In this document: piece after piece, positions 35,860 to 44,010 of the stretch
Numbering within the stretch: the first letter of the stretch is position 1
Layout: every line of letters starts with the position of its first letter
Source of the DNA: Magnetospirillum sp.
Lineage (GTDB): Bacteria; Pseudomonadota; Alphaproteobacteria; CACIAM-22H2
DNA: 64,000 bases
Direction of reading: 5' to 3'
Assembly: GCA_027532905.1 (NCBI GenBank)
Contig: JAPZUA010000002.1
Location: 310,001 to 374,000, forward strand
Made by a program: the position numbers and the translations under genes
Notes under the pieces: generated by a model
The model's input: the letters and a program-made list of their open reading frames with translations, nothing else
What the model was told of the DNA's origin: nothing
Databases searched by the model: none

Positions 35860-38667
35860 CTACCTCTCCAAACCGAGCTCCTTCCGGCGCCGCATTTGTA
35901 GTGTTTCCGCGATGTCGCCTTTGCAGCTTGGTGTTGTTGTCCGCGGGGGAGGAATGTTACCGCCCGTCTCGATCTTTGGCGCCGCCGGGCCTGCCGATTT
36001 CGATGCGATTTTTGGCTGGGATTTAGACTCGCTCTTTTGATGACTCCCGTGTTTGGCAGGCTGCTGCACAAATGTGCGAGTTGGCTGATTGCTCGTGCGT
36101 GTTGCGGGAGTGTCGCCCCCGGTGTCGTGCTGACGAGTAGCCGACGTTGACGTAGTCGAGGAAAGAGAATTTGGCGACGAGATACCGGAAATCCTATTCC
36201 AAAGGCTTCGAATGACGCTCGCAGCACCGTCAAAGATCCCATTCTTGGCTGTATGTGTCTCTGGCGAAGTCGCGTTGCTTGGTGTTCCCTCGGAATGCTT
36301 CGGATTATTCGATGAGCTATTGTCCGATGTTTCCGCCGACGCCAAGTTCGGAGGCGGGTGGAAAGCGGCGATTGCATCTTCATGCTTCTTTTGGAGGGAG
36401 GGCGATAGTGCGACGAACTTCCTTTCGATCGGAGTTTCATTTCTTGACGTGTCGATGAAACGGAGAAGTGTCGAGAGGCTAACAGGACGATCCACGCGCG
36501 TAGGGTCGCCCTCGGGATGAGGACGAGATCGAGAGGCCAAAAGTTGCAGTACGGTGGAATTCGAGTGTAGCCTGCTGCGGGCACGCCGAATTTCCTCGAA
36601 AACTCTTCCGAGAGTGTTGTCGTTTCCATAGAGGCTACCGTGGCGACCGTCGGCAGCAAGCCGTAACAGCCCGCCCGGCTTTTGAAATTCCATGGTATTT
36701 TGCCGACCGGTCAACTTGACGGGTGAGAGGCCGTGGCGAGTGAGTATCTCGGCCACACGTGTCGCGCCCAAGCTAAGCGTCGTAGTTTCAATGAGCCCTT
36801 CTACAAGTTTTCTCCAGAACCGAACCTCATAGGTCGTTTCGTCCAAGTTTTTTTCGGATTTGGATGTTGAATTGACGATGTGCCAACCAGACGCGCGACC
36901 AAAGTGTAGCTGAATATCGACATAATCGCCGATCGCGATGGCGACACTGTCAGAGCATCGGCGAACGACGGGAATTTTCTTGTCATTCTCCAACTTCGGT
37001 GGAATCCATTTTGGCTTCAGACGCTGCTTCAGTTCCTGGAACACCCACTCGGGATCGACCTCTTCGAGTGTCGCAGGCCCTTTGGCAAACTCGCCCATGA
37101 AGTTATCTTGAACTTCTTCGCGCGCCATCTCTTCTTTGTACTTTTCCAAGGATGCGAGCGCCGACGCAACGGCCGCACCGGCACGCGAGAAACGCCAAAC
37201 AACATCGATCAATTCCAACTGAGCGTCTTTCCCTTCGGAGTCGTGCAGAACGGTTACTTTTCTATTTTGGGCGCTGAAGATGGATTTGAGGAATTCCGCG
37301 CACGCCGCAACTGCATTGCGTGCTGCATCGACGTTTTTGACGCATTCAAATCTTCCCGAAAATGTATGTTCTTGTGGTTCGAAAGTTTCGAGCAGAATGT
37401 CCAATTCCTCTGTCGTGCGTGCAATTACTTCAAGGTCTTGGGTATGGGCTCGAATGCAGCTTGTGAGGATATCTGCAACACGCGGCGGCACGGAACGCTG
37501 TGGCGCGCCTGCGTCGCGGCGCAACAGCGCCGAGCGAGCCGGTCCAAGATGCTCGCCGGGTGGGCTGAGAATACCAATCTCGGTCGCGCGGCCGGGATAG
37601 AACAGTCGCTCGATCGGTTTGTCACCACGGCGTGCTACTTGTTCGGCGACTTCGTTGACGATCTCTGCATATCGGCGCCGAAGATAGGTCACCCAGTCGG
37701 GGCCTTGGAGGTTTCGGTTCTTTGTTGGCGCAAAAACCCAATCTGGAGCGCTGCTGCGTTCGAGATTCGCATGAGAAGGCATTGTTAGTATCGGCCGCGT
37801 ACCGATCACAAAATGCGCGTGAAAATTTCTGCTGTCGCCCTGTTCGTCCGGTTTGTGTGTAGCCGCGAACCAGCCCAGTCTCTGGCGTGTGAATTCCTGA
37901 CCAAACCGCTCGATTATCGCACGACGATCGGCCGACGAGACCCAATGTGGAAGCTCAATGATGATCCTGTCCTGGACGCGGGAGTCGCGTCTGTTTTCTG
38001 CGATATTCGCGGCGAGCCAGAACGCCTCGCGTTGCTTCGGCGAGTCGCCGATATTTCCGGTGCAAATAGGTCCCCGTTCGTCGCGTTCGATGTCATTGGC
38101 AGTTTTGGAATAGCCGCCCGAGCGCTCGATGTATCGTTGATGCTGCCGACAGCGATCAAGCGCACGCTTTGTTGCATTGAATTCGCGACCGACATGTGAC
38201 GACGTCTTCGCGATATTCGAAGCCATCAGTTGACCGGCTGGCGTCTTCAGAAATGCGTGCCCGGACGGGAGAGACCACATCCGGGCGCCGCTATGGCGTT
38301 TTGCCTCCGACAGGGTTTTGAGGTGGAAAATCTCGGTGCGGGTTGGCCATAGTCCGACGCGATGGCCGCGGCGGACCTCGCGGGGGATCTGAGGGGCTGG
38401 TTTCCGCGACGTCGATGCCATCCGGAGATGAAAAGTCGATGCACCGACGCTCGTTGGTGCTGTTCCGAGCGACAGGGCGCGATAGCCGGGGCCTGATGTG
38501 GGCGAGGTGGTGCGTTTTGATGGTTGCTTTAGAGCGGCTGTCCGCAGTCGAATTCCGGGGCCGCGCGGGCCTCGTAGCATCTTGTTGATGGCTTCCCACT
38601 CGGCGGACTCGTCGAGGCGGCCTGCGCGTGGGATCTCCAGTTCATCGTTCGAATGCTTACGCGCCAT
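35860..38667 (-). CDS. MobA/MobL-family relaxase
   Basis: The 935-residue protein should nick the element's transfer origin and pilot the strand. The relaxase core lies at about 170-300, with NRRDSRVQDRIIIELPHWVS and His271 in FAATHKPDEQGDSRN. The paired metal-binding His283 and His285 are in FHAHFVIGTRP. A catalytic Tyr is not certain; Tyr179 (QRYIERSGG) is a candidate. An unusual Arg/Pro/Ser-rich extension of about 160 residues precedes the core. The C-terminal 600 residues include helical parts and a low-complexity Ser/Thr/Pro tail and no primase or helicase motif I can see. No type IV secretion genes are in the window, so it would need a helper. Confidence 0.82.
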   Translation of the reverse strand: MARKHSNDELEIPRAGRLDESAEWEAINKMLRGPRGPGIRLRTAALKQPSKRTTSPTSGPGYRALSLGTAPTSVGASTFHLRMASTSRKPAPQIPREVRRGHRVGLWPTRTEIFHLKTLSEAKRHSGARMWSLPSGHAFLKTPAGQLMASNIAKTSSHVGREFNATKRALDRCRQHQRYIERSGGYSKTANDIERDERGPICTGNIGDSPKQREAFWLAANIAENRRDSRVQDRIIIELPHWVSSADRRAIIERFGQEFTRQRLGWFAATHKPDEQGDSRNFHAHFVIGTRPILTMPSHANLERSSAPDWVFAPTKNRNLQGPDWVTYLRRRYAEIVNEVAEQVARRGDKPIERLFYPGRATEIGILSPPGEHLGPARSALLRRDAGAPQRSVPPRVADILTSCIRAHTQDLEVIARTTEELDILLETFEPQEHTFSGRFECVKNVDAARNAVAACAEFLKSIFSAQNRKVTVLHDSEGKDAQLELIDVVWRFSRAGAAVASALASLEKYKEEMAREEVQDNFMGEFAKGPATLEEVDPEWVFQELKQRLKPKWIPPKLENDKKIPVVRRCSDSVAIAIGDYVDIQLHFGRASGWHIVNSTSKSEKNLDETTYEVRFWRKLVEGLIETTTLSLGATRVAEILTRHGLSPVKLTGRQNTMEFQKPGGLLRLAADGRHGSLYGNDNTLGRVFEEIRRARSRLHSNSTVLQLLASRSRPHPEGDPTRVDRPVSLSTLLRFIDTSRNETPIERKFVALSPSLQKKHEDAIAAFHPPPNLASAETSDNSSSNNPKHSEGTPSNATSPETHTAKNGIFDGAASVIRSLWNRISGISSPNSLSSTTSTSATRQHDTGGDTPATRTSNQPTRTFVQQPAKHGSHQKSESKSQPKIASKSAGPAAPKIETGGNIPPPRTTTPSCKGDIAETLQMRRRKELGLER

Positions 38668-38725
38668 TTTCTCCTCAATTCTCTGGCATCAGCGTTGCCG
38701 CCAACTGCGGCAACGCGTAATTGCG

Positions 38726-38758
38726 CCCGCTTTCGGGCCAGAATGGCCCGAAAGCGGG
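38726..38758. repeat. 33-bp perfect palindrome, candidate oriT
   Basis: CCCGCTTTCGGGCCA (38726-38740), GAA, then its exact complement (38744-38758). It begins 58 bp before the relaxase start codon in the 352-bp divergent gap (38668-39019), which also has a second, imperfect hairpin at 38766-38784 (CCGC-TAAC-GCGG core). Relaxases of this family usually act at an inverted repeat next to their own gene. Confidence 0.7.
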
Positions 38759-38854
38759 AAATCGGTGTCCGCTAACGCGGCCACACGTTGCTTGTGCGGG
38801 TGCTTCGCGGCTGCGCCGGTATTTGCCCGTTGCGCCTTACATAACCCCAATGTT

Positions 38855-38878
38855 CTTAAAATCCGGGGCGGCGGAAGC
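38855..38878 (+). repeat. 23-bp repeat copy B
   Basis: CTTAAAATCC, three G, then GCGGCGGAAG plus C. Same orientation as copy A, 3.16 kb away across the relaxase gene. Confidence 0.8.
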
Positions 38879-38929
38879 AAATCCAAACAATCGGGCCCGT
38901 GCCGGGCTCGAAGCCGGTTCTCAAAACGC

Positions 38930-38953
38930 GCTCCCGCCGCTCTGGATTTTAAG
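38930..38953 (-). repeat. 23-bp repeat copy C (inverted)
   Basis: Read leftward CTTAAAATCCAGA...GGCGGGAG, 20 of 23 bases like copy B. B and C face each other with 51 bp between them, 66 bp before the start of the 151-residue ORF. Confidence 0.75.
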
Positions 38954-39019
38954 AGAGTCGAGGCAATACTTGCATTGCGCCGCGCCAATTCATGGCGCGG
39001 GTGGACTTAGGAGATAGCG

Positions 39020-39475
39020 ATGTCGAAGAAAGTCGATATGCCCCGGCAGCCTGCGGAAACTACCGATCTGGCTATTCCAGTATCACAATCAACCACCGCC
39101 CTCGAACCGGCGCCGGCCTCGGGGGGATTTGACGGGTTGGACAGGGTCGAAATGGCGCCGATGACAGCGGCGGAGGAGCGGGCCGAGCGTCGTGCACGAA
39201 GAGCCGAAGCGGACTTCGTCAGAACGGAGGCGCGCAAAAACAAGTATCAACGCAAGCTGTATGAAATTGAGCGAGATGCCCGAGCGAGAGGGCGTGCGAC
39301 GGAAACGCAGAAGAATCTCGCCGCGACTATATCTCTCCAGGAGATGCTCGCGGGAGATCTGCGCGCACGCGGATTCACGATGGTACGAATCAAAAAGCTG
39401 TTTGCGCTTTTGTCGCGCACGCCATTGACTGCCGAGCAGGTCGCGCAACTGATTGCGTCACATCAAATAAAGTAG
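39020..39475 (+). CDS. Hypothetical 151-residue protein, divergent from the relaxase
   Basis: I recognise no family. Residues 1-50 are Pro/Thr/Ala-rich; about 50-105 form a strongly charged, probably coiled helix (ERAERRARRAEADFVRTEAR); the end is a small mixed domain (RARGFTMVRIKKLFALLSRT, EQVAQLIASHQIK). AGGAG at 39008-39012 is a good RBS. Position beside the candidate oriT suggests an accessory mobilization protein that binds the palindrome or the 23-bp repeats. Confidence 0.65.
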   Translation: MSKKVDMPRQPAETTDLAIPVSQSTTALEPAPASGGFDGLDRVEMAPMTAAEERAERRARRAEADFVRTEARKNKYQRKLYEIERDARARGRATETQKNLAATISLQEMLAGDLRARGFTMVRIKKLFALLSRTPLTAEQVAQLIASHQIK

Positions 39476-39700
39476 GTGGGAGCACTGTCTATCGTCGTGG
39501 TGTCGCCAGTTGACGCTCGAAATCCTGGGCGCAGGGCGGTCAGCATTTCTGACGCTGCGGCTTGGCGATTTGAGCAGGCAATTGCAAGACCATGGAGCTG
39601 GCCTGATGCGGGCGACCCACCAAGTCTGGGCGCTAAGCCGTCCGCCCCGTCAGGCCAGAGACCAATCGTATTCCGAGAAGAAGCCGCTGGACGAAAACAC

Positions 39701-40186
39701 TCAGACATTAACCCCGGAATTATCGGAAATCGTTCTCGTCCAGCGACGGTGTCGAGATAGCGGAACCAATCGGAACCGAAAATCGGCGTCAATCTCTCCG
39801 GATTCCTCGCCGTCTGAACGTGCCCATTCGAATAGATCTTGGATTTCAATAAGCCAAGCGCAGTTTAACCCGGGGAAAGTCTTCTCGTAGGCGTCCGCCC
39901 AAACAGCAATAATGTCGGCCCGAGAACAACGGTGCCGTTCGAGTGACATCGGCATCGATCCTTGCGAGAGCGATAGGGCTTCGGTCTCGGTGACGCGATG
40001 CAAATACCTATTGAAACGATTCTGAAGCGCGCCGATCGTCTGGATTCGTACGGTGCGGCGGGTGGCGATTGGAAGCGATTCCGTCTCACAAAACATCTCG
40101 TACAGTTCGCGCGCCGCATCGTTTCTATTCAGCATGCTGCCTCCACAAATGACGGAATTAACTCCGAAGTCCCGTCGAATTGTCAT
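39701..40186 (-). CDS. Hypothetical protein of the island
   Basis: The 161-residue product begins MTIRRDFGVNSVICGGSMLN; a start 17 residues later (MLNRNDAARELYEMF, at 40135) is about as likely. It is soluble and has no family I know. Its last 45 residues may be out of frame: the neighbouring frame (stop at 39463) reads GSDWFRYLDTVAG and looks more protein-like, so a frameshift near 39830 is possible. The 225-bp stretch 39476-39700 holds nothing else I can support. Confidence 0.4.
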   Translation of the reverse strand: MTIRRDFGVNSVICGGSMLNRNDAARELYEMFCETESLPIATRRTVRIQTIGALQNRFNRYLHRVTETEALSLSQGSMPMSLERHRCSRADIIAVWADAYEKTFPGLNCAWLIEIQDLFEWARSDGEESGEIDADFRFRLVPLSRHRRWTRTISDNSGVNV

Positions 40187-40374
40187 AAACAGTGTTTCTG
40201 ATGAATGCGAAGTGTAAGTGATCTGGTCGAGCTTTCGAACCAATCCGAAATACAGACTACAGTGTAACAGCGCCCGCGTTGGGTGATCGGCCCCCATCGA
40301 GTGGTCCGAGTGGAATGTTAGTGCATTCGGACCTGGTCCTGCCCCGAACTTGGGTCCATTCGCTAAGCGAGCTT

Positions 40375-41205
40375 TCAGGCACGGTCTATTTGGTCTGCGA
40401 AGGCCTTCGGCGTCAAGCCGCCGAGTGCCATGTGGGGTCGTTCGGTGTTGTAGTCCGTCCTCCATTCTTCGATGCGCTGCCGGGCATCGGTCATCGAGAT
40501 GAACCATGAGGCATTCAGGCACTTGGCACGAAGACGACCGTTGAACGCCTCGATGAACCCGTTGTCTGTTGGCTTTCCTGGCCTTGAGAAGTCGAGCTCA
40601 ATCTTGTTCAGATACGCCCACTGGTCGAGCATCTGACCGGCGAACTCTGGGCCGTTGTCGACCCGAATGCTTCTTGGCTTGCCGCGGACCCGCGCCAGTC
40701 GATCCAGTTCTTCGATCACCTGGTATGCCCTGAAGTTTGTCCTCGCGCAGGTCGCGAGAGCCTCTCTCGTATGGCAGTCGACGATCGTCAGGATTCGGAA
40801 CGGCCGTCCGTCGAACAGCCGCTCGGAGACGAAGTCCATCGCCCAGGTGTCGTTGACGCCACCTATTGCCGGTCGCCCTACCCGATACCGGCAAGATCGG
40901 CGCCGGCGTGGCGTTTTCGTCCGGATCGACAGGCCTTCTTCACAGTACAGCCGATAGATCCGCTTGTGGTTCGTCGACCAGCCTTCCCGGCGCAGCAGCA
41001 CGTACAAGCGCCGGTAGCCGTACCGTATACGCGCGGCTGCAAGCTCCTTCAGCCGCATCCGCAGCGCCGTTTGCGGATCCCGGATGGATCGGTACCGGTA
41101 GGTCGACCTTGCTGAGCCGCTGACACGAACGGCCCTCCGCTCACTGACGCCGTAAGCCGCCTTGAAATGGTCAACGACCTGGCGCTTCGCGGAGGGCCTT
41201 ACCAT
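40375..41205 (-). CDS. IS3 transposase OrfB (DDE catalytic part)
   Basis: The integrase-core protein has HTH_21-like RIRYGYRRLYVLLRREGW and the DDE triad: Asp in TWAMDFVSERL, Asp in SIRVDNGPEF and Glu 35 residues later in NGFIEAFNGRLR. It starts at MVRPSAKRQ by itself but is normally made as an OrfAB fusion by -1 frameshifting; the OrfB frame is open upstream to 41346. The ends appear intact. Confidence 0.88.
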   Translation of the reverse strand: MVRPSAKRQVVDHFKAAYGVSERRAVRVSGSARSTYRYRSIRDPQTALRMRLKELAAARIRYGYRRLYVLLRREGWSTNHKRIYRLYCEEGLSIRTKTPRRRRSCRYRVGRPAIGGVNDTWAMDFVSERLFDGRPFRILTIVDCHTREALATCARTNFRAYQVIEELDRLARVRGKPRSIRVDNGPEFAGQMLDQWAYLNKIELDFSRPGKPTDNGFIEAFNGRLRAKCLNASWFISMTDARQRIEEWRTDYNTERPHMALGGLTPKAFADQIDRA

Positions 41206-41474
41206 TTTTTTCGCAGAACATCCTGCAGCATGGTTTTGTCGAGCGTCAGATCCGCGACCAGCCGCTTCAGCTTCGTGTTCTCGTCCTCGAGCTGCTTCAG
41301 GCGGCGGATCTCCGAGATACCCATCCCGGCAAACCGCTTCTTCCACCGGTAGAAACTTTGTTCGCTCATCCCGAGTTTTCGGCAGACCTCGCCCACCGGC
41401 GTGCCGCTCTCCGCCTGGCGAAGTGCAAACGCGATCTGCTCCTCGCTGAATCCTTTTTTAGGCATTCCGCACAC
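41199..41474 (-). CDS. IS3 OrfA (HTH protein)
   Basis: The 91-residue protein has the Pfam HTH_8-type pattern: FSEEQIAFALRQAESGTPVG, EVCRKLGMSEQSFYRWKKRF, then a leucine-zipper-like KQLEDENTKLKRLVADLTLD. It recognises the IS ends. It ends in seven A (41205-41211 leftward), read A_AAA_AAA in its frame, a canonical -1 slippery heptamer leading into OrfB. Confidence 0.88.
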   Translation of the reverse strand: MCGMPKKGFSEEQIAFALRQAESGTPVGEVCRKLGMSEQSFYRWKKRFAGMGISEIRRLKQLEDENTKLKRLVADLTLDKTMLQDVLRKKW

Positions 41475-41554
41475 TCCTCTTTTCGAGAAAATGTGCCCAA
41501 TTCTCGCTTAACCTTTGGACCCGAATAAAGGGTCAGGATCAGCTTCGGCATTGC

Positions 41555-42316
41555 TCACGGCTCGCTATCCGCGATCGGTGGCGTGCAGCAGGGCTGCGAT
41601 GCCATATCGTCCAGACCCATGGCTGAAAAAGCTTCGAATGCATGGCGGCGCCGCGCGCTCAACGGTTCGGAACTCGCGGTCGCGCGTTGGTCGATCGCAG
41701 GTGCCGCGTCCCGCGCTTGGATCGACGACAGGGTCGCGCCCAGATCGCGCAGCAATCCGTCGTGCATGCCGTAGATCCAGCCGTGCAAATGCAGTTCCAT
41801 GCCGCGCCCCCATGCCGCCTCGACGATAGGCGTCGCGGCAACGCGCCGAACCTGCATTTCGACGTTGATTTCGCAAAGTCGGTCAAGCCGATGTTCGTCC
41901 GTCACGAGTGCGTCGAACGCGCTTCTATGTGTGCGGAAAAATATTGAAAGCGGCTGTAGCCAATGGTCAACCAAGGTCCCGCGCGCATCTGCCATCGCGC
42001 GCTGCACGCCACCGCAGCCATAATGGCCTGCGACGATCACATGCCGAACCTTCAGTACTTCGATCGCGAATTCCAGCACGGCAAGAACGTTCATGTCGCT
42101 GCTGTGCACGATATTGGCGATGTTCCGATGCACGAATACCTCGCCCGGATCCAAACCGAGCACGTCGTTGGCGGTGACTCGGCTGTCCGAACAGCCGATC
42201 CACAAATAATTCGGCGTTTGTTGCTCGGCCATGCGCCGGAAAAAGTCAGGATCGCGCTCGGTCTTGCGATTGGCCCACTCGAGATTGCGGTCGAAGAGAT
42301 GGTCGAGTCTGCTCAT
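41555..42316 (-). CDS. Beta-class carbonic anhydrase
   Basis: The 253-residue enzyme interconverts CO2 and bicarbonate. Zinc ligands and the Asp-Arg dyad are in WIGCSDSRV; the other ligands are in AGHYGCGGVQ. HRNIANIVHSSDMNVLAVLE is typical. The C-terminus is about 30 residues longer than E. coli Can and ends in a Cys pair. The ATG overlaps the hemerythrin gene stop, so it is the last gene of the nar operon; bicarbonate supply or pH control under nitrate respiration is a guess. Confidence 0.9.
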   Translation of the reverse strand: MSRLDHLFDRNLEWANRKTERDPDFFRRMAEQQTPNYLWIGCSDSRVTANDVLGLDPGEVFVHRNIANIVHSSDMNVLAVLEFAIEVLKVRHVIVAGHYGCGGVQRAMADARGTLVDHWLQPLSIFFRTHRSAFDALVTDEHRLDRLCEINVEMQVRRVAATPIVEAAWGRGMELHLHGWIYGMHDGLLRDLGATLSSIQARDAAPAIDQRATASSEPLSARRRHAFEAFSAMGLDDMASQPCCTPPIADSEP

Positions 42317-42843
42317 GCGACGACGACTCCGCGTCGTAGCTTCATGCTACGGCCGATCATCGTCAAATCGGCTCGCGTCAGGCGAATACGCGCGAGCGCC
42401 AGCACAACGCCGTTTTCGAGAGCAAGATGCTTGAGTTCGCATGCAGCATAGGCCTGTATCGTCGCGTCGAGAGCCGCCCCGATCTGAATCTCCTCGTCCG
42501 CCGGCTTTGCCGCTAGCGCCGCAACAATCTGGTCGGCTATTGCCGTACCTTGGCGATGTTCCTCGCCGAGACGAGCCAGAATGATGCCAAGACCGTCCGC
42601 GGGCAACGCGCGCCGCCGCAGCACGGGATAGAGGTCGATATCCTCGTCTTCGTGGTGCAGGCGCAGATCTCCGACAAGATAGGCGATCATCCTGTCGGCC
42701 TCGACGCGGCCGACAACACGCGCCGTCGCGAAGCGGCGCAGCACGGCGCAGATCGCGCGCTGCCGAAAATGCGCCGCAAGCACATAGGCCAGCGGATCGT
42801 CGAGCAGCGCCAAAGGCGTCGGCGCCGTATCATTCCGCAGCAT
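42313..42843 (-). CDS. Hemerythrin-like (HHE) domain protein
   Basis: The 176-residue four-helix protein has metal-ligand His in AAHFRQR, LHHEDEDIDLYPVL, EEHRQGT and ELKHLALENGVVL. It should bind a non-haem di-iron centre. Related proteins such as YtfE/ScdA repair iron-sulfur clusters or handle NO. In a nitrate-reductase operon a role against NO or oxygen damage of NarH clusters is likely (inference). It overlaps both neighbours. Confidence 0.8.
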   Translation of the reverse strand: MLRNDTAPTPLALLDDPLAYVLAAHFRQRAICAVLRRFATARVVGRVEADRMIAYLVGDLRLHHEDEDIDLYPVLRRRALPADGLGIILARLGEEHRQGTAIADQIVAALAAKPADEEIQIGAALDATIQAYAACELKHLALENGVVLALARIRLTRADLTMIGRSMKLRRGVVVA

Positions 42844-43171
42844 CGCCCGGCCTGCTCGCTGCACACCCACAGCCGGTCGCAGTCGGCCCCGTCGCGTCGC
42901 GCGCCAGCGACCAGCGCAGCATATTGTCCAAAGTCGCACGAGCCGGATCGTCGCTGCGTTCGATGGCCGTCATCAGCGCCAGCCAATCTTCGCTTGATGC
43001 GTCGGCAGCAAAGCGCCGTGTCGCGCCGCAAACGTACTCCGCCGGGCTCTCCGCATGCCGATCTGCCATGGCTTCGACCTCGGCGAGGCGAACGATGTCG
43101 TTCATGGCATCGAGGGCTTGAGCCGCATCGGCAGCATGCCCCAGACGCTTCAGAATGGTGCCGAGCAACAT
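42830..43171 (-). CDS. Hypothetical protein of the nar operon
   Basis: The 113-residue protein begins MLLGTILKRLGHAADAAQAL. It is mostly helical and has three Cys, two of them close together (GCGCAA) near the C-terminus. No family is recognised. It overlaps the hemerythrin gene by 14 bp and lies 9 bp after the PPIase, so it is clearly in the operon. A partner or maturation factor of the hemerythrin is possible. Confidence 0.6.
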   Translation of the reverse strand: MLLGTILKRLGHAADAAQALDAMNDIVRLAEVEAMADRHAESPAEYVCGATRRFAADASSEDWLALMTAIERSDDPARATLDNMLRWSLARDATGPTATGCGCAASRPGDAAE

Positions 43172-43180
43172 GCCATGCCC

Positions 43181-44005
43181 TCACTGGACCAGCGGCGAAG
43201 AAGCAGCCGTCAGTTCGATGCCCTGGATATCGGCCTTGCCGACAAGGATGGCGACATACTGGCGAATGGCGCCGCGGCGGACTTTTTCGTGCATCCAAGC
43301 CGCAATTTTTTCATGCACAAGTTCGAAAGGCAGGAAGCGCCCGTCGATGCGCCGATCGAGCGCAACGATATGCAACCCGTAGCGCGTTTTGATCGGCTCG
43401 GGGTGAATCGTGCCGACCGCGATGCGCGCCAAGGCGCTCTCGAACTCCGGCACGGTCTGCCCGGGGCCGATTTGGCCAAGATTGCCGTCCGTCTTTCCGG
43501 ACGGACAGGCCGAATGGGCCGCAGCCAGAACTGCAAATTCGTGCGGATCGACGACAAGGCGCGCCAAAATCGTTTGCGCGACTTCCGGGCTGTCGGTGCG
43601 GTTTGCGGGCAGCAGAATGTGCCGCACCTCGTGGAGGTCGGGCGTGCGAAAGCGGCGGCGATTCTGCTCGTAGTACCGCAAACACGCAGCCCTGTCGGCT
43701 TCGGGCGTGCGCACTTCGCGGTCGATCAGGCCGCGCACCAGCGCTTCTTCGTCGGTTTCGCGACGCCCCTCGCCGTCGCTCGCTGGGTCGATCGGCACGG
43801 CAAGACGGCGGGCCTCCTGCAACAGCAACTCGCGCACCACCAAAGCTGCAGACGCGGATTTCATGGCGTCGAGCGGTCGGCGCGCCGGATGGTGCTGCGT
43901 TTCCTGTGCGATGGTGGCGCGGGGAATCTCCACGCCGTTTACGCGGATCGTTTTGCTGCCGACAGACGATGTCGTCGTTGCGGAGCGAGCGGTTGCAGTG
44001 TCCAT
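43181..44005 (-). CDS. Parvulin-type peptidyl-prolyl isomerase (NifM-like)
   Basis: The 274-residue protein has a helical N-terminus and a parvulin domain from about residue 130: DLHEVRHILLPA, AHSACPSGKTDGNLGQIGPG QTVPEFE and KTRYGLHIVALD. No signal peptide is present, so it is cytoplasmic. A PpiC-type gene directly after narI is known from Pseudomonas aeruginosa nar operons, where it may help fold the nitrate reductase. Confidence 0.88.
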   Translation of the reverse strand: MDTATARSATTTSSVGSKTIRVNGVEIPRATIAQETQHHPARRPLDAMKSASAALVVRELLLQEARRLAVPIDPASDGEGRRETDEEALVRGLIDREVRTPEADRAACLRYYEQNRRRFRTPDLHEVRHILLPANRTDSPEVAQTILARLVVDPHEFAVLAAAHSACPSGKTDGNLGQIGPGQTVPEFESALARIAVGTIHPEPIKTRYGLHIVALDRRIDGRFLPFELVHEKIAAWMHEKVRRGAIRQYVAILVGKADIQGIELTAASSPLVQ

Positions 44006-44010
44006 GGCGA

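Larger units (their letters stand above)
40334..41541 (-). mobile_element. IS3-family insertion sequence (IS407-like group)
   Basis: The 1208-bp element has imperfect inverted ends of about 38 bp beginning TGGTCCTGCCCC (left) and TGATCCTGACCC (right, read inward); both then share GGGTCCA and TAAGCGAG. It encodes OrfA and OrfB in the leftward direction. The flanking bases (GACC on the left, GCTT on the right) do not match, so no target duplication is seen. It separates the island from the carbonic anhydrase gene, 13 bp from that stop. Confidence 0.88.

Noticed and set aside
33755-41541. CRISPR array or phage defence system in the island
   Set aside because: The repeats are only three, far apart and in both orientations; no cas or nuclease genes are present.
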